Assembly: GCA_949316235.1 (NCBI GenBank)
Contig: OX438742.1
Location: 7,534,815 to 7,598,814, forward strand
DNA: 64,000 nt
Direction of reading: 5' to 3'
Source: Oegoconia quadripuncta
Lineage: Eukaryota; Arthropoda; Insecta; Lepidoptera; Autostichidae
Part shown: piece after piece, positions 1-11,300 of the stretch
Position numbering within the stretch: position 1 is the first letter of the stretch
Layout: every line of letters begins with the position of its first letter
Translations under genes and position numbers: made by a program
Notes under the pieces: generated by a model
Database searches by the model: none
What the model was told of the DNA's origin: nothing
What the model saw: only the letters and a program-made list of their open reading frames with translations

Positions 1-867
1 AGCTACTATTATACATTCAGTATCATAGTTTGTCGATGGTGTCAGTTGTGTTATACCATGCTATTAATTTACATAATGGAAAGCCAAGCCACCATGTTAT
101 TGGGAGGAAGATGAAGACAATGATTTGCTCTTATTTTATTATTACAAAACTAAAAAAAGATTACCTGTTAACCTATAAATTATATACAGCTAGAGGTCAA
201 GAATGATCATTTTCGCTATTAGTGAATTAGTTTTGATGGCAAATTTACGAGTCCAGTTGTGCATTGTATATCAGAGGTTGCTGTTTGATCAGTTCAATCA
301 GCTTTTCACAGTCTTCGTCAGAAAAAGCAGTCATTGTTTACAAGAAAGAATTGTGCTTTGCAAGTGTGACATACTACTGCATCCTATTTACTTGACATTT
401 ATGTCGATAGACATTGGCATGTCTATCTCTTTCACAATTATATGTGAGTGCAAAACATATTGATGCCTATCGATATTGAAATCACAAATGCACGAGAATC
501 AATATCCGGATGTTGTTCGGATCCGCCACCATTACTAAAGCTACCGGCTGTAAGGTATACAAGGTGAGGGATTGGTAGTGTTGGACTGTACATTTGTACA
601 GTGTCAGTAATGCCCATAATTACAAACATAAGTCCTAATATAAAAGTCAATTACTACTTGAGTCATTAACATTTATAGGGTTGTGTATACAAGAAGCCAA
701 CATGAAAAATAGCAAGCCTATGGAAGTAGGTTAAGTTCCAAGAACGTCACCAAGGTTGCGCATTTTTGGGTGTTACTTTGCACAAAATTAAAAAAATATA
801 TATTTTGTTTGTTTTGTGGTTGTGGTTTTTATTGTTTTGGGAGGTGTAATTTGACATATAGTGATGG
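1..867. other. Probable importin-7 intron, left edge
   Basis: AT-rich DNA without a recognisable exon or element. Short open frames here (for example 203-463) have no recognisable domain and no splice context. The missing upstream importin-7 exons (expected to encode a WWKCKKW-like motif) were not found anywhere in 1-5177. Confidence 0.4.
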
Positions 868-1343
868 GTGAAGGTCACTGTTAAGAAAGGAGCGACCACT
901 GTTGGAACTTTTTTGTTTGCAGGTCAATTTTTAAAGTTGGTTTTAAATTCCATTAATTTTGACATCTCTTCGAATTTTGCTTGTGTCATATTTCAAAGTC
1001 AAAGAAAGTCAAAAAGTTGGTTTCAAAGTCTAAAAGTTAGCCTCCGGGAGGTCATGGAGGTAAACCAAGGGAAATTAAGTCCCGTCAAATGGCTCAAAAG
1101 GGTGGTTAAGGTATTCAATCCAATTAAGACAAAAATGTCATGTGTCAAATGTTTAAAACTCGGAAGTCCGAAGCCGAAGTCAAAGATGAAGTCAAACCTG
1201 AACAAGAAAAGAAAAGATTCGAAAAAATTTTTTCGTCTTATTCATTTTATCCACCTTTGTACATAACCTATCGTTTGTACTTGGTTATAATAAAGAATAA
1301 CAACTTTTTATTTATATTTTTTAACTTTTTAAGGCGAAATTAA
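868..1343 (+). other. Unidentified lysine-rich ORF with poly(A) signal
   Basis: An open frame of about 130 codons is rich in Lys and Ser, with no motif I know. It is followed by AATAAA near 1290 and a short palindrome (GAGGCATCTCGATGCC) near 1348. It may be the end of a degraded retroelement, but nothing in it proves that. Confidence 0.2.
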
Positions 1344-1449
1344 TCTCGAGGCATCTCGATGCCAGGGTAACCACCCGGAGCACTTGTTACGTTAAGACTT
1401 AATTTCTACACCTACTTTGAATTAAAGTTCCTTACTTAATATTTTAGTA

Positions 1450-1684
1450 TACAGGGTGGAAAAAATCAATGGTTCCTGAAGGGAAACTTCTTTAAATCCT
1501 TAAGATAAATTAACCGCCAGTTAGGATAACGTTGCTGATAAATTGTACGCGCTTCACGCGAATTCGAGTTAGCACTTCCATATGCCATTAAAATGTCCGC
1601 ATATTCCCTTCCCAATCCATGGGGATTGCAAACAAAACTCTCCAAATTAAACAAAAGAAGTATAAGTTGATACACACTTTCCAA
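1450..1684 (-). mobile_element. Tc1/mariner-type element fragment (DUF4817-like N-terminus)
   Basis: On the - strand the frame reads REYADILMAYGSANSNSREA and then RTIYQQRYPN. This is the helix-turn-helix (DUF4817-like) start found in many arthropod IS630/Tc1/mariner-related transposases. After it the reading jumps to a terminal sequence: on the + strand TA followed by CAGGGTGG at 1450, which fits a TA target and an inverted-repeat end. The catalytic domain is missing and the second end was not found, so it is an internally deleted, truncated copy. Confidence 0.6.
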
Positions 1685-2350
1685 AAGGCAAATATTACAT
1701 AGCCACTCTCAACTTTCGATCGTTAGCAAACGAAACAACTACTTAATATACCTTTATAGCAAAGCAAAAGGAGATAAGGGAATTGACTTGTTAATAAGAA
1801 TACTATGTACACTATTTTATCGCTATTAGTGACACTAAAAAGTAGCATTACTGAGGTGGCGATAGAAAATATAATTTATTCAATACTACAAGTTTACGCA
1901 CCCACCGAAAACTGTAACAAATCAGAAGATGGTGCATTCTATGCAGATCTTGATCAGGCTATGCAAAAATGCGAAAAAAATATAATTTATATGGGCGATA
2001 TGAACTCAAAAATTGGGAAACCGGAAACAAATGAGGATTTAGCTATGGATGAACATGGATATGGCAAAAGAAACAAAAGATGACACAAATTGATAAACTT
2101 CTGTCATCAATACAAATTAAAAATAGCAAATACATCAAAAATCAGAAAAGCAACGATGGGAATGGGATAGGAAAACAAAGAATGAAATCGATTTTATAGC
2201 CCTCAACATCTCAAAAATGTAGAAAATTGAACTGTTCTATTTGCACCATATACTAAGAGAAGACCTAGATATGACATAGACTGTGAACTGTTTCAGAAGG
2301 AAATATCCAAAACATCTCACATCTCAGAAGTACAATTGCTTACAACAGAA

Positions 2351-2410
2351 TGGAAAGCATTCTAATTAAATACTCTAGAGTCTAAGAGTATTTAATTAGA
2401 ATGCTTTCCA
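2351..2410. repeat. Perfect inverted repeat, 26-bp arms
   Basis: Left arm 2351-2376, an 8-base loop (AGAGTCTA) and right arm 2385-2410. The arms are fully complementary and start TGGAAAGCATTC. It lies inside the decayed LINE. Confidence 0.95.
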
Positions 2411-2483
2411 TGTCTAGAGTCTAGACAGTCAAATACATATAATAAACAAGAATCAGAAATAACAAAATAAATAACACACCTTG

Positions 2484-2634
2484 AGAATCAAAGAAACTAT
2501 CTAAAATATAAAAACATAAGATGAGAAGCTTGAATTTACCAAACTATATAAACTAAAATAATAGGTTTCAGAATCAAAGAAAAGATTTAAAATATAAAAA
2601 AAAAATGAGAAGCTTGAACTTACCAAATTATATA
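2484..2634. repeat. Imperfect direct repeat, two ~66-bp copies
   Basis: Copies at 2484-2550 and 2570-2634 share AGAATCAAAGAAA, GAGAAGCTTGAA and TTACCAAA with a few substitutions. This is a local tandem duplication within the LINE remnant. Confidence 0.85.
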
Positions 2635-2843
2635 GAACAATAAAGAAGAAAATCGGACACAACTTAAAAAAAAAACTAGATTAAATACATAACAAATATT
2701 CTTAGAAAAAACAGGAGTCCAATTGGCATACAAAAAAAATTACAAAGTAAAGCAAGTGATTACACAATTACAATATAAGTCTGGAATAACTGTCACAAAC
2801 AGAAAAGACATACAATACAAATACTCTTTATTGCGCAAAATAA

Positions 2844-2922
2844 TTTACAATATTTTTTTATGATACTACATGTGTATGTAGTATCATAAAAAAATATTGT
2901 AAAGTTTTTATGATACTACATG
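2844..2922. repeat. Perfect inverted repeat, 28-bp arms, plus a third direct copy
   Basis: Left arm 2844-2871, loop GTGT, right arm 2876-2903, all 28 pairs matching. It is followed at 2904-2922 by another direct copy of the inner arm (TTTTTATGATACTACAT). The arrangement sense, antisense, sense looks like a template switch during replication. Confidence 0.95.
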
Positions 2923-3353
2923 ACTTACTAAAATAGCAACTGAGTTTTATCAGGATCTGTACAGATACTCTGAAAGCCCAAAAAATAATGAATGCTATTA
3001 CTCTACAATTGAACCCGCACCACATTTTTTAGGATCAGAAGTAAACCAGTCAATTAAAAATTTAAAAGAGTTTGGGTCTTGACTGCATAACACACGATAT
3101 GATAGAGTCAGCGGGAGATGAGTTAATCAAGCCACTAACACAACTGTTCAACCAAATGTTAAAAGAGAAAGACATTCAGACAAGAGCAATGGAACCACAC
3201 AGAAATAACACTGCTGTATAAAAAAAGGAGATCCAAAAATGATTATAAATTTGTTTCGTACGTATTTGCATCTACCCTGCTACGATGTATAACAAAGACC
3301 ATAGAGGAAAATCATAAACTCGAAAGTAATTGACTTACAGCTTGAGCTGTCGG

Positions 3354-4168
3354 TGTAGGAGTAAATAGTGCTACTCGTTGCTTTACAGCAGGTTCTATTA
3401 AATTAGAATAAAAATCATCGTCATTCAGACATATTGTGTACTAGGTAAAAATTTCATGTGACAAGACGTATATAAAAAATAAACAACTTTGAACTACAAA
3501 CATACATAAATTCAAAAGAATATCGGCCAGTAAAACATTTGGTAAGATTACAAAAAGAGGTTTTACAACACGGCCCCTTAATCTAAACAAATGAGAATAA
3601 AAAAAAGATTTACATTATATTATATTATAAGTTATATATAACACTAAAACTTTTTTCCCCAACAGTACTTTAATAAATAATAGGCATAAAACTTAAAAAC
3701 TTTTTTCCCTAACAGTACTTTTACTGTAGTAAATAACACTATAATTACGATGTATGAACAAGCATAATCAAATATTTTTAGAAAATAATCCTAAGCCCTG
3801 TGTACAGGCTTCATGCTTAACCCTGGGTAAGCCCTTGGTTAAAACATCTGCTAACATTTTATTTGTACAAAGATATTTTAAAAATATTTTCGTGTTGTAA
3901 AACCTCTTTTTATAATCTTACCAAATGTTTTACTGGCTGATATTCTTTTGTATTTATGTATGTTCGTAGTTCAAAAGTTGTTTATTTTTATATACGTCTT
4001 GTCACATGAAATTTTACCTAGTACACAATATGTCTGAATGACGATGATTTTTATTCTAATTTAATAGAACCTGCTGTAAAGCAACGAGTAGCACTATTTA
4101 CTCCTACATTCAAAAGAATATCGGCCAGTAAAACATTTGGTAAGATTACAAAAAGAGGTTTTACAACA
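3354..4168. repeat. Large inverted repeat (~218-bp arms) with a third, direct partial copy
   Basis: Left arm 3354-3572 and right arm 3891-4108 are nearly perfect reverse complements, with a 318-base spacer. Directly after the right arm, 4109-4168 repeats 3511-3570 in direct orientation without a mismatch that I could see. There are no obvious transposon ends. The order (copy, inverted copy, partial direct copy) parallels the smaller structure at 2844-2922. Confidence 0.9.
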
Positions 4169-4536
4169 GTCGGTTGTTCTTATTTTTCTTATTGTGGTAC
4201 AATAAAGAATATTTTGTTTGTTTGATGTTTCTGATCCAGTTTCTTTTGGGGCATCCTTATCACATTTTTTAATATCCACTTTGTCAAAAAAATAATTATA
4301 ATTTATGCCGTTTCGGAAACGGTACATGGCAACACGTTCTTAATTTCACAAAACAAAGGGTCAGTTGGTGAAGGAAGTTCATTTATACTTGGAAACAATT
4401 GTTTTGTTAGTTAAAAATATGGCTAACGAAAGACAAATACTAATGGGCTATTCTGTTTGGTTGGAAAAAAAACGAATCTACCCTCATTTGAAGAAATATA
4501 ACATATCTTAACCTTTTTTTGTTATTCCTAAAGTTT

Positions 4537-4623
4537 TTTAACCATTTGTCTTGATAGAAGCTGCTTTGCACTAATTTAATTATATTATATAATATAATTC
4601 TTCTATCAAGACAAATGGTTAAA
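4537..4623. repeat. Perfect inverted repeat, 24-bp arms
   Basis: Arms at 4537-4560 and 4600-4623 (TTTAACCATTTGTC at the left start) are separated by a 39-base AT-rich spacer. Confidence 0.93.
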
Positions 4624-5177
4624 CAATTTATAGGATTGTATAAACAATTAATGTAAGTTTCTAAGTCAAGTTTATCAGTAGCGCCTGCTCATAGAAGCAT
4701 AGGTATACTTATTTATCTGATGTCGAATTTGCTCTTACAATTCAACAGGCGTTTATTTGTTAAATTGTTATAACTTTCTGTTCTTAGAAGCTATGTAATC
4801 CAAATATGATATATCTGAAGGTAGCAACTACTGATGAAAAAAGAAATTCGATTCAAGTGGTCAGTTTGTGCTCACCGGATAGGTGACCAGCCATCCTGAC
4901 ATCAGAATAGCTGGTCACCGCAAAAAGTAGTCTTGATTCCAAAATGCGTAGGTAGCAACTATTTAACGAATGGTATCAACTAGTAGCAACTCTCTAGAAC
5001 CATTTTGAAGCTGAATACGAGTAGTGACCAGCCATCTTGACGCTAACTGCAAACGGCTCTTTTCAGCGCCACTTAACTTTGGCATTAAACCTTTTCTCCA
5101 CATAAACCAACTACATTAATTTGTAGCAGTATGAATCTAATGACCGAACAATAATAATGTGTTATATTCTAATTTAG
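4624..5177. other. Intronic DNA before first importin-7 exon
   Basis: No gene seen. A short phrase GTGACCAGCCATC occurs twice (near 4886 and 5024), with its complement GCTGGTCAC at 4911, suggesting a small palindromic repeat. Confidence 0.4.
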
Positions 5178-5351
5178 ATACGGGAGCCCTGTGAATGCGC
5201 GTGAAGAGTATCTCCAATTCGCCGAGTGGTACTTGACGACATTCACCGGTGGAATCCTAGAAGTGCTCCTTCGAGTGCTAGATCAATATAGAAACAAGGT
5301 ATATGTGTCGCCGAGGGTCCTGCAGCAAAGCATCAGCTATATTGACCAGTG
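5178..5351 (+). CDS. Ipo7: Importin-7 exon (first in window)
   Basis: This exon follows the acceptor ATTTAG and ends before GTGAGT. Its first base completes a codon split with an upstream exon outside the window. It encodes window residues 1-57, starting YGSP and containing [14 protein letters not shown], which matches the APRVLQQTLNYINQ segment of vertebrate IPO7. It ends with TG of a split cysteine codon. Confidence 0.93.
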
Positions 5352-8300
5352 GTGAGTGTCTATTGATGATATTCGGCCTTACCTTAGTTGTCGCAGACAT
5401 ATATTAGACTAGATAACGCAAATCGTAGGAAACCAAGCATGCCATATGTTTTGTACACAACTACTACGTTAGTCATGGAAAAAGCGATGTGCGACTTCGA
5501 ATGATACTAATGATTCCATTATTTAGAGTTGTTTGACTAAGCCGATAGTATTTCAAATTATTCGACTGACTCCATCGGAATCCCAAGGCAACCCGTCGAA
5601 CGAATAGTCAAATACATACGATTCCAAAAAAAAGTTAGCCCTTAATCTTACGGAATATGTACGTAAAACACTGCACATTCCAGGACCATCAAAATGCGTT
5701 CATCCGTTTCGCCGGGATCTAGCAACAAACAAACATCCAAACTTTCGTATTTATCATTATAACTTAGTTGAAGGTTGGATAAATTATTATTTTTACAATG
5801 GTAGGTAAAATTATCTACCAAGTGTCGTGATTACAAATATGAATTTGTCAATGACTGAACCACTGCAAGGAGTAAAATCTAAGCTAAATAAAATTTTTCC
5901 CTAAAAAGTAATGTTAAAAAGTAATTCAAATGAGTCAGTTGAAATAATGTCCGACGAGTATAATGGGGTGACGGAGAGTCCAGCTTCAGGTCTTACAGCT
6001 TTAAGACCATATGTCGTGAAGCAGCAGTAGCGATGAGCAATTAACCAGATTCAGTTTATGTTATTCTTCCAGTTTGCAATTTCAGTTGAGCCTTTGTGGA
6101 ATCTATGTAAATTTACTCATTTAACTTGAAAATTGTTGTGCTAGCTCAGTTGTAAATTGAGATTTCGCTTGTCGTTGGCACTTTGAATTGTTCATCATCA
6201 AACTTAGGGTGATAAACCACGACGACTTTTAACATCGATACATTAGTGCGCGATTGCATCGCTACAGGTGCAACGCGCAACAGAAGTAACGCAGTACAAT
6301 TTTGCATCGATGCAAACGTGTAACTGTGTCAGGCGAAATCGGACGAAGGGGTCGACCGGAAGCGGTGCAACGTGACTATTACATTTGAATCCCTCCTACA
6401 TCGCAACTGTATAGAAAGATGCTGAATGGCGTTTGTATTGATACTGCATTGCCTCAGTATCGATGCTGTATAGCGACTACAAGGCGATAGTAGTGATACA
6501 AAATTGTGAATGTGTCTGCGAAGTACGACATCGTCGCCTTAGTATCGCGTCCTTTTTGCATCTGCATTACTACTGTATGGGCGCAAAAAGCACCTTTTAG
6601 TCCAAGCTTTTTTAGTCACCTTTTATTAATATTTGTTTAGTTCTATTTGTTACTGTAACATGACTATGTTTCATTTCTATAAATTGTTGTAAACTGTAAT
6701 ACTTTTGTTTGAGAGGAAATAAAGATATTATTATTAAATATTCAGTGTGATCCACGCGCACTCGTGGAAGCTGTTGAAGCCGCACATGGCCACCATCATC
6801 CAGGACGTGCTGTTCCCTCTCATGTCATACTCAGAATCTGATGAGGAGCTTTGGAACACCGACCCTCACGAATACATACGTATAAAATTCGGTATGTAAA
6901 ACTCAAAAGATGATTACCACATTTGTTACTTTCCATTAAGTATCGATTTTATTTTATGACTTTGTTTATTTATTTATTGGCCCATTCCCAGAATTACTAA
7001 CAATTATTACCATCAGGAAGAATATTGGGGATATTTTTTCTAGTTCTACTATCAGTGAGAAACTGGGAATATATCGTTTCAACATTACTACTACTAAGAA
7101 TAATGGGTATTTTTAATAATATATTAATATATAATAAAACCTGTCTGGAGCTATGAAATAGAGTTATGGGGCTCAGCGAGCAAAATTCTCAGAACCATCA
7201 CAAAGGCACCATGGTTACAGAAAACAGCGAACTACATGAGTATACAAATATTCTTACAGTGAAGAATTCCTAAGATCTCACAGAAACACACCAATGAGTT
7301 GGCAAGGGATCTTTTTGCTTTTGAACAAATAAAATCACAAAAGCGGTGGCATATAAATGACCTCACATTAAGAAAATAAGGGGCTAAAGCTAACTTAAAT
7401 AATAGTCATATAAACAAACAGAGCAGATAAAAGAAAGGGAAAAAAAATCCTAATATAACTACTGGTACATGTAGACTAGTAGTACTCCGACTCTGTAGAA
7501 CAAAAGAGATCCAATTAGATAGGTCCTACTTCGAGAATGAGGCCAATCGACGAAATCAACTAGGATGGGCAGAGTTCAGGAAACTACGCAACGTTTCTCG
7601 TCGAAAATACTTCAGTGCTTTGAAGACGAAAGACTCTGTGATGACATATGGCACTGAAATAGATGGACCAAATGGAATTTGTTTGACCTTTTGTCATAGA
7701 GATGTTTCTGTAATAGTTTTGCTACTAGTACATAAAGTAGTACCTACAGTTAGTACTGGTAGTTAAACTAGGAAAAAATACCCACTATTCATAATAGTAG
7801 TAAATAATATTAAAACATTATATTTCCAGTTTTCCCACTAGTAGTAAAACTAAGAATATTCTTACTGATGGCAATACTTGATAGGAATTTTAGGAATAGT
7901 CCATTTATGTCATAGTGACTGACTGTGTGATACACAAAATATTATTTCCAATAAGTAGGTTTAATTAATAGTAAGGTCGTATTACAGAACTATATTCAAG
8001 TCTTTTTATCTACATAAAACCAGTTCAAAATGCATAAATACATTGGTATTTTTGCATCGAAAAAGGGATGGCAGTAATATAAATACAGAACCAGATTCAG
8101 ACTAATTCTGTGTTACACACCTACATATATTTACATAGAGATAAATGCTAAAATTTGATTCGCAGCATGTTGATGTTGGGATATTATTTCTCACATAACA
8201 ACATTTATACCTTATAGATATTTTTGAAGACTTCGTCTCGCCCGTGACGGCTGCGCAAAATCTCCTCCTGTCGTGCTGTAAAAAGAGGAGGCACATGCTC

Positions 8301-11300
8301 GAACGTACCATGGTTCTGTGCATGGAAGTCCTTACCGGCCAGCGCGTTGGGTCCGGCCCGAGGCAACGGGACGGCGCCCTTCACATGGTGGGGACCATCA
8401 ACGAACTTCTCATAAGGAAAAAGTTCTACAATGAAGAAATAGACTCTCTTCTCAGTCAATACGTTTTTCCCGAATTTTCCAGCGCCTTTGGCTACATGAG
8501 AGCCAGAGCGTGCTGGATCCTCCACTGTTTTGCTAACATCCGTTTCAAGAGCGAAGCCCTCCTCATGGAAGCAGTACGTTTGACCATAAACGCACTTCTC
8601 ACTGACGCCGAGCTACCCGTTAAGGTAGAGGCGGCTATTGCCATTCAAACACTCCTCACGTCCCAAAATAAAGTACATGGGTATTTGGAGCCTCAAATTA
8701 AATCTGTTACGTCGGAACTGTTGAAGGTGATCCGTGAAACTGAGAACGATAATGTGGCTAATGTGCTGCAGAAGATTGTCCCGCTTTACACAGAGCAGTT
8801 GATGTCAATAGCTTATGAGATTACCGACCACTTAGCGACTACATTTAGCAAAGTGCTTGAGACCGATTCCGGGACGGATGAGAAAGCTATCACTGCTTTG
8901 GGCCTGCTTAACACGGTGGAGACGGTGGTCCACGTAATGTCGGATAACCCTGAAATTATGGCACAGTTGGAGAAGTCCGTGTTGCGTATTGTAGGACACA
9001 TATTACACCACAATGTTATTGGTAAGTTTTATTTTACTGTTTATCATAGCTAAGTTGATGATAAGTATCTGAATGCGAAAAGCCGAAGACCTTAGGGGGG
9101 GCCTAAGTCCTAACCTAACTGGCAGTACTAGGCAAGATGCCTTATATGCTACTAAAATCCGTACACCTGAACAACAAAAAGTCTTAAAGCTATTATGTAT
9201 ATAATAATGTACAGAGCAATTGTAACCCATACATAAGACAATTTAGAACACAATATATTATATTGCTTAAATATTCACAAGTTTCACAAATATTAAGCTA
9301 ATTCATCCAGTGGTAATGTAGTTGTGATAGAAACTTTTACATGAACTCATAATCGACAAACATCCCATCACAGCTAAATGGCCACCATACAATTAAATGA
9401 TAGATAACGTAAACACCGATGACACCTCATACTTTCCTACAAGACTGACAATAGTGATGAGTTTGAATATTATAATTTAATGTGTGACTTGCCGTATATT
9501 GAAAAAGTTGTTTTTCTATCAGAATACTACGAGGAAGCGATGACACTTATCACGAATTTGACCGATAAGACGATATCGGAGGACATGTGGAAGGTTCTCG
9601 AGGCGGTGTACCAGGTGTTCGAGAAGGAGGGTTTCACCTATTTCACGGACATGATGCCAGCTATCCATAACTATATCACAGTGGACACCAACGCGTTTCT
9701 CGCCAACGACAATCGCATACTCGCTATGTTCAACATGGCCAAGAGGGTGAGTGCATTGCATATTGAAAGTTGAACAAGTGTCATTGGATTTATTACAGCA
9801 CAACACTATAGCTTTCTTAATGAATTTCTCAGGGAAACATCCCTTTCCTTTGTGAATCATCACCCATATTGAAGGAAAAATTCGAGTTTTACATGTTATA
9901 ATGCAGAATTCAAAAATTATAATTATTATAATTGTACGGCTTGACTATTATCTTAACTTAATTAACCATTTATATTGCTACTTTAGTTAACAATGAGACA
10001 ACCAGTCACACCCACTAAAATAAACATGTTTTTTATTTATTTATTTATAGCCTTGTATCAGAAATAAGCCTATTAATACATTTATTGTTTTTCTTAAACT
10101 ACGATAACCTGCTCTGTGTGCCTTCGGGCAAAGGCCTCCCCCATTCTTCTCCATTCTTCCTTGTCATACACTAATCTGCTCCAAGTCTTGGTCTTTCCAG
10201 CCATTTCTTTGATTTCATCCGCCCATCTTTTAAATTGCCTACCCCTGTTTCTTTTATGGCCTCTAGGCTGCCATAGTGTTACAATTTTGCTCCATTTATC
10301 TCCTCCTCTTAAAGTATGGCCAGCCCACTTCCATTTTAGCTGTTTTGTTTTGTATGTGACGTCAGCTACCCCTGTTTTGTCTCTCAAATTCTTAATACTT
10401 ATTTTGCCAATTCTTCTTTTCTTTATGATACTCCTTTCCATGGCTCTCTGCGTAACACTTAATCTTTTGCATTGTGCTTTGGTGAGTGCCCATGTTTGGC
10501 ATCCATATGTGAAGATCGGTAGAATGCATGTGTTGAAGAGTTTTCTCTTGATATGCATGCTTGTTTGGCTATTTTTCATGACTTCTTTCAAAGACCAATA
10601 TCTCTTCCATGCATTTCCGATTCTTCTATCTATTTCCTTTGTTGTCGTGTCCTGGTTGGATATTAGTTGACCCAAATATATAAAATAAACATGTAGTAAT
10701 CGGTAAAAAAGTAGCCTACGTCGTTCTCCAGGTCCCAGGCTACTTCTGCCAAATCTCAATATGAACAAATAAGCAGTTTAAACAGAACAACTTAAGACAG
10801 ACAGACTTTCGCATTTATAATAACGAATCATTTAGTCTATTTTTAAAACTAATTGATGGTAGAAATCTCCCGTCGTTGGTGACTATAGGAAGAAAGGCAT
10901 ATCCTCCATTCACTGCGATGGTGCCATCAGTCAGACCCCTATTTAGTAAACATGACAATTATGACTTACCTTTACAATTGGGGGTATGATTAGGGCAAAT
11001 CGCACCACCAGTGTTGTGTCCAACAGTGGACTGTTATAGGCTGTTGATGATAAATGTCTTGAAGGCCGGCATTTCATTAGTCAAATAACGTTTTCATTAG
11101 TGAACTCGTGGCGCAGACGCAGTCGCTAATAGTTTTCTATTAGCGGAGTTAATTAATATTTGGCGTTGCCAGTTCATGGATGTGTGAAAATGTCATACGA
11201 GTTTTTTTATGTTTCGAAGGGTACTTTAACACTGCCGGTCTCAGTTTTTCCAATTAAAAGCAATCATTAAGCAAAGTGGGTGACCTACAAGGTCACCAAT

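Larger units (their letters stand above)
1805..3240 (+). mobile_element. Decayed RTE-like LINE (endonuclease and RT pieces)
   Basis: The first part encodes LQVYAPTEN, IIYMGDMNSKIG and GYGKRNKR, motifs of the apurinic-type endonuclease of RTE-like LINEs. It continues in shifted frames with LKIANTS and KNEIDFI. From about 2940 come RT N-terminal motifs (IKPLTQLFNQMLKEK, then KKGDPK). Many stops and frameshifts show it is dead. Several palindromic rearrangements (2351-2410, 2844-2903) sit inside it. Confidence 0.7.
6974..7909. mobile_element. Fold-back MITE with ~140-bp terminal inverted repeats, split by LINE debris
   Basis: The outer 6974-7127 and 7768-7909 are reverse complements at roughly 70% identity. 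Shared blocks are CCATCAG-AAGAATATT, CTAGTT-TACTAC-AGTG-GAAA-CTGG and GGGTATTTTT. The middle holds pieces of two unrelated LINEs. This suggests that retroelements inserted into the loop of a fold-back transposon. Confidence 0.65.

Noticed and set aside
9480..9522. Separate start ([11 protein letters not shown]) for a 97-aa protein
   Set aside because: It lies in the pyrimidine tract and acceptor before an importin-7 exon.
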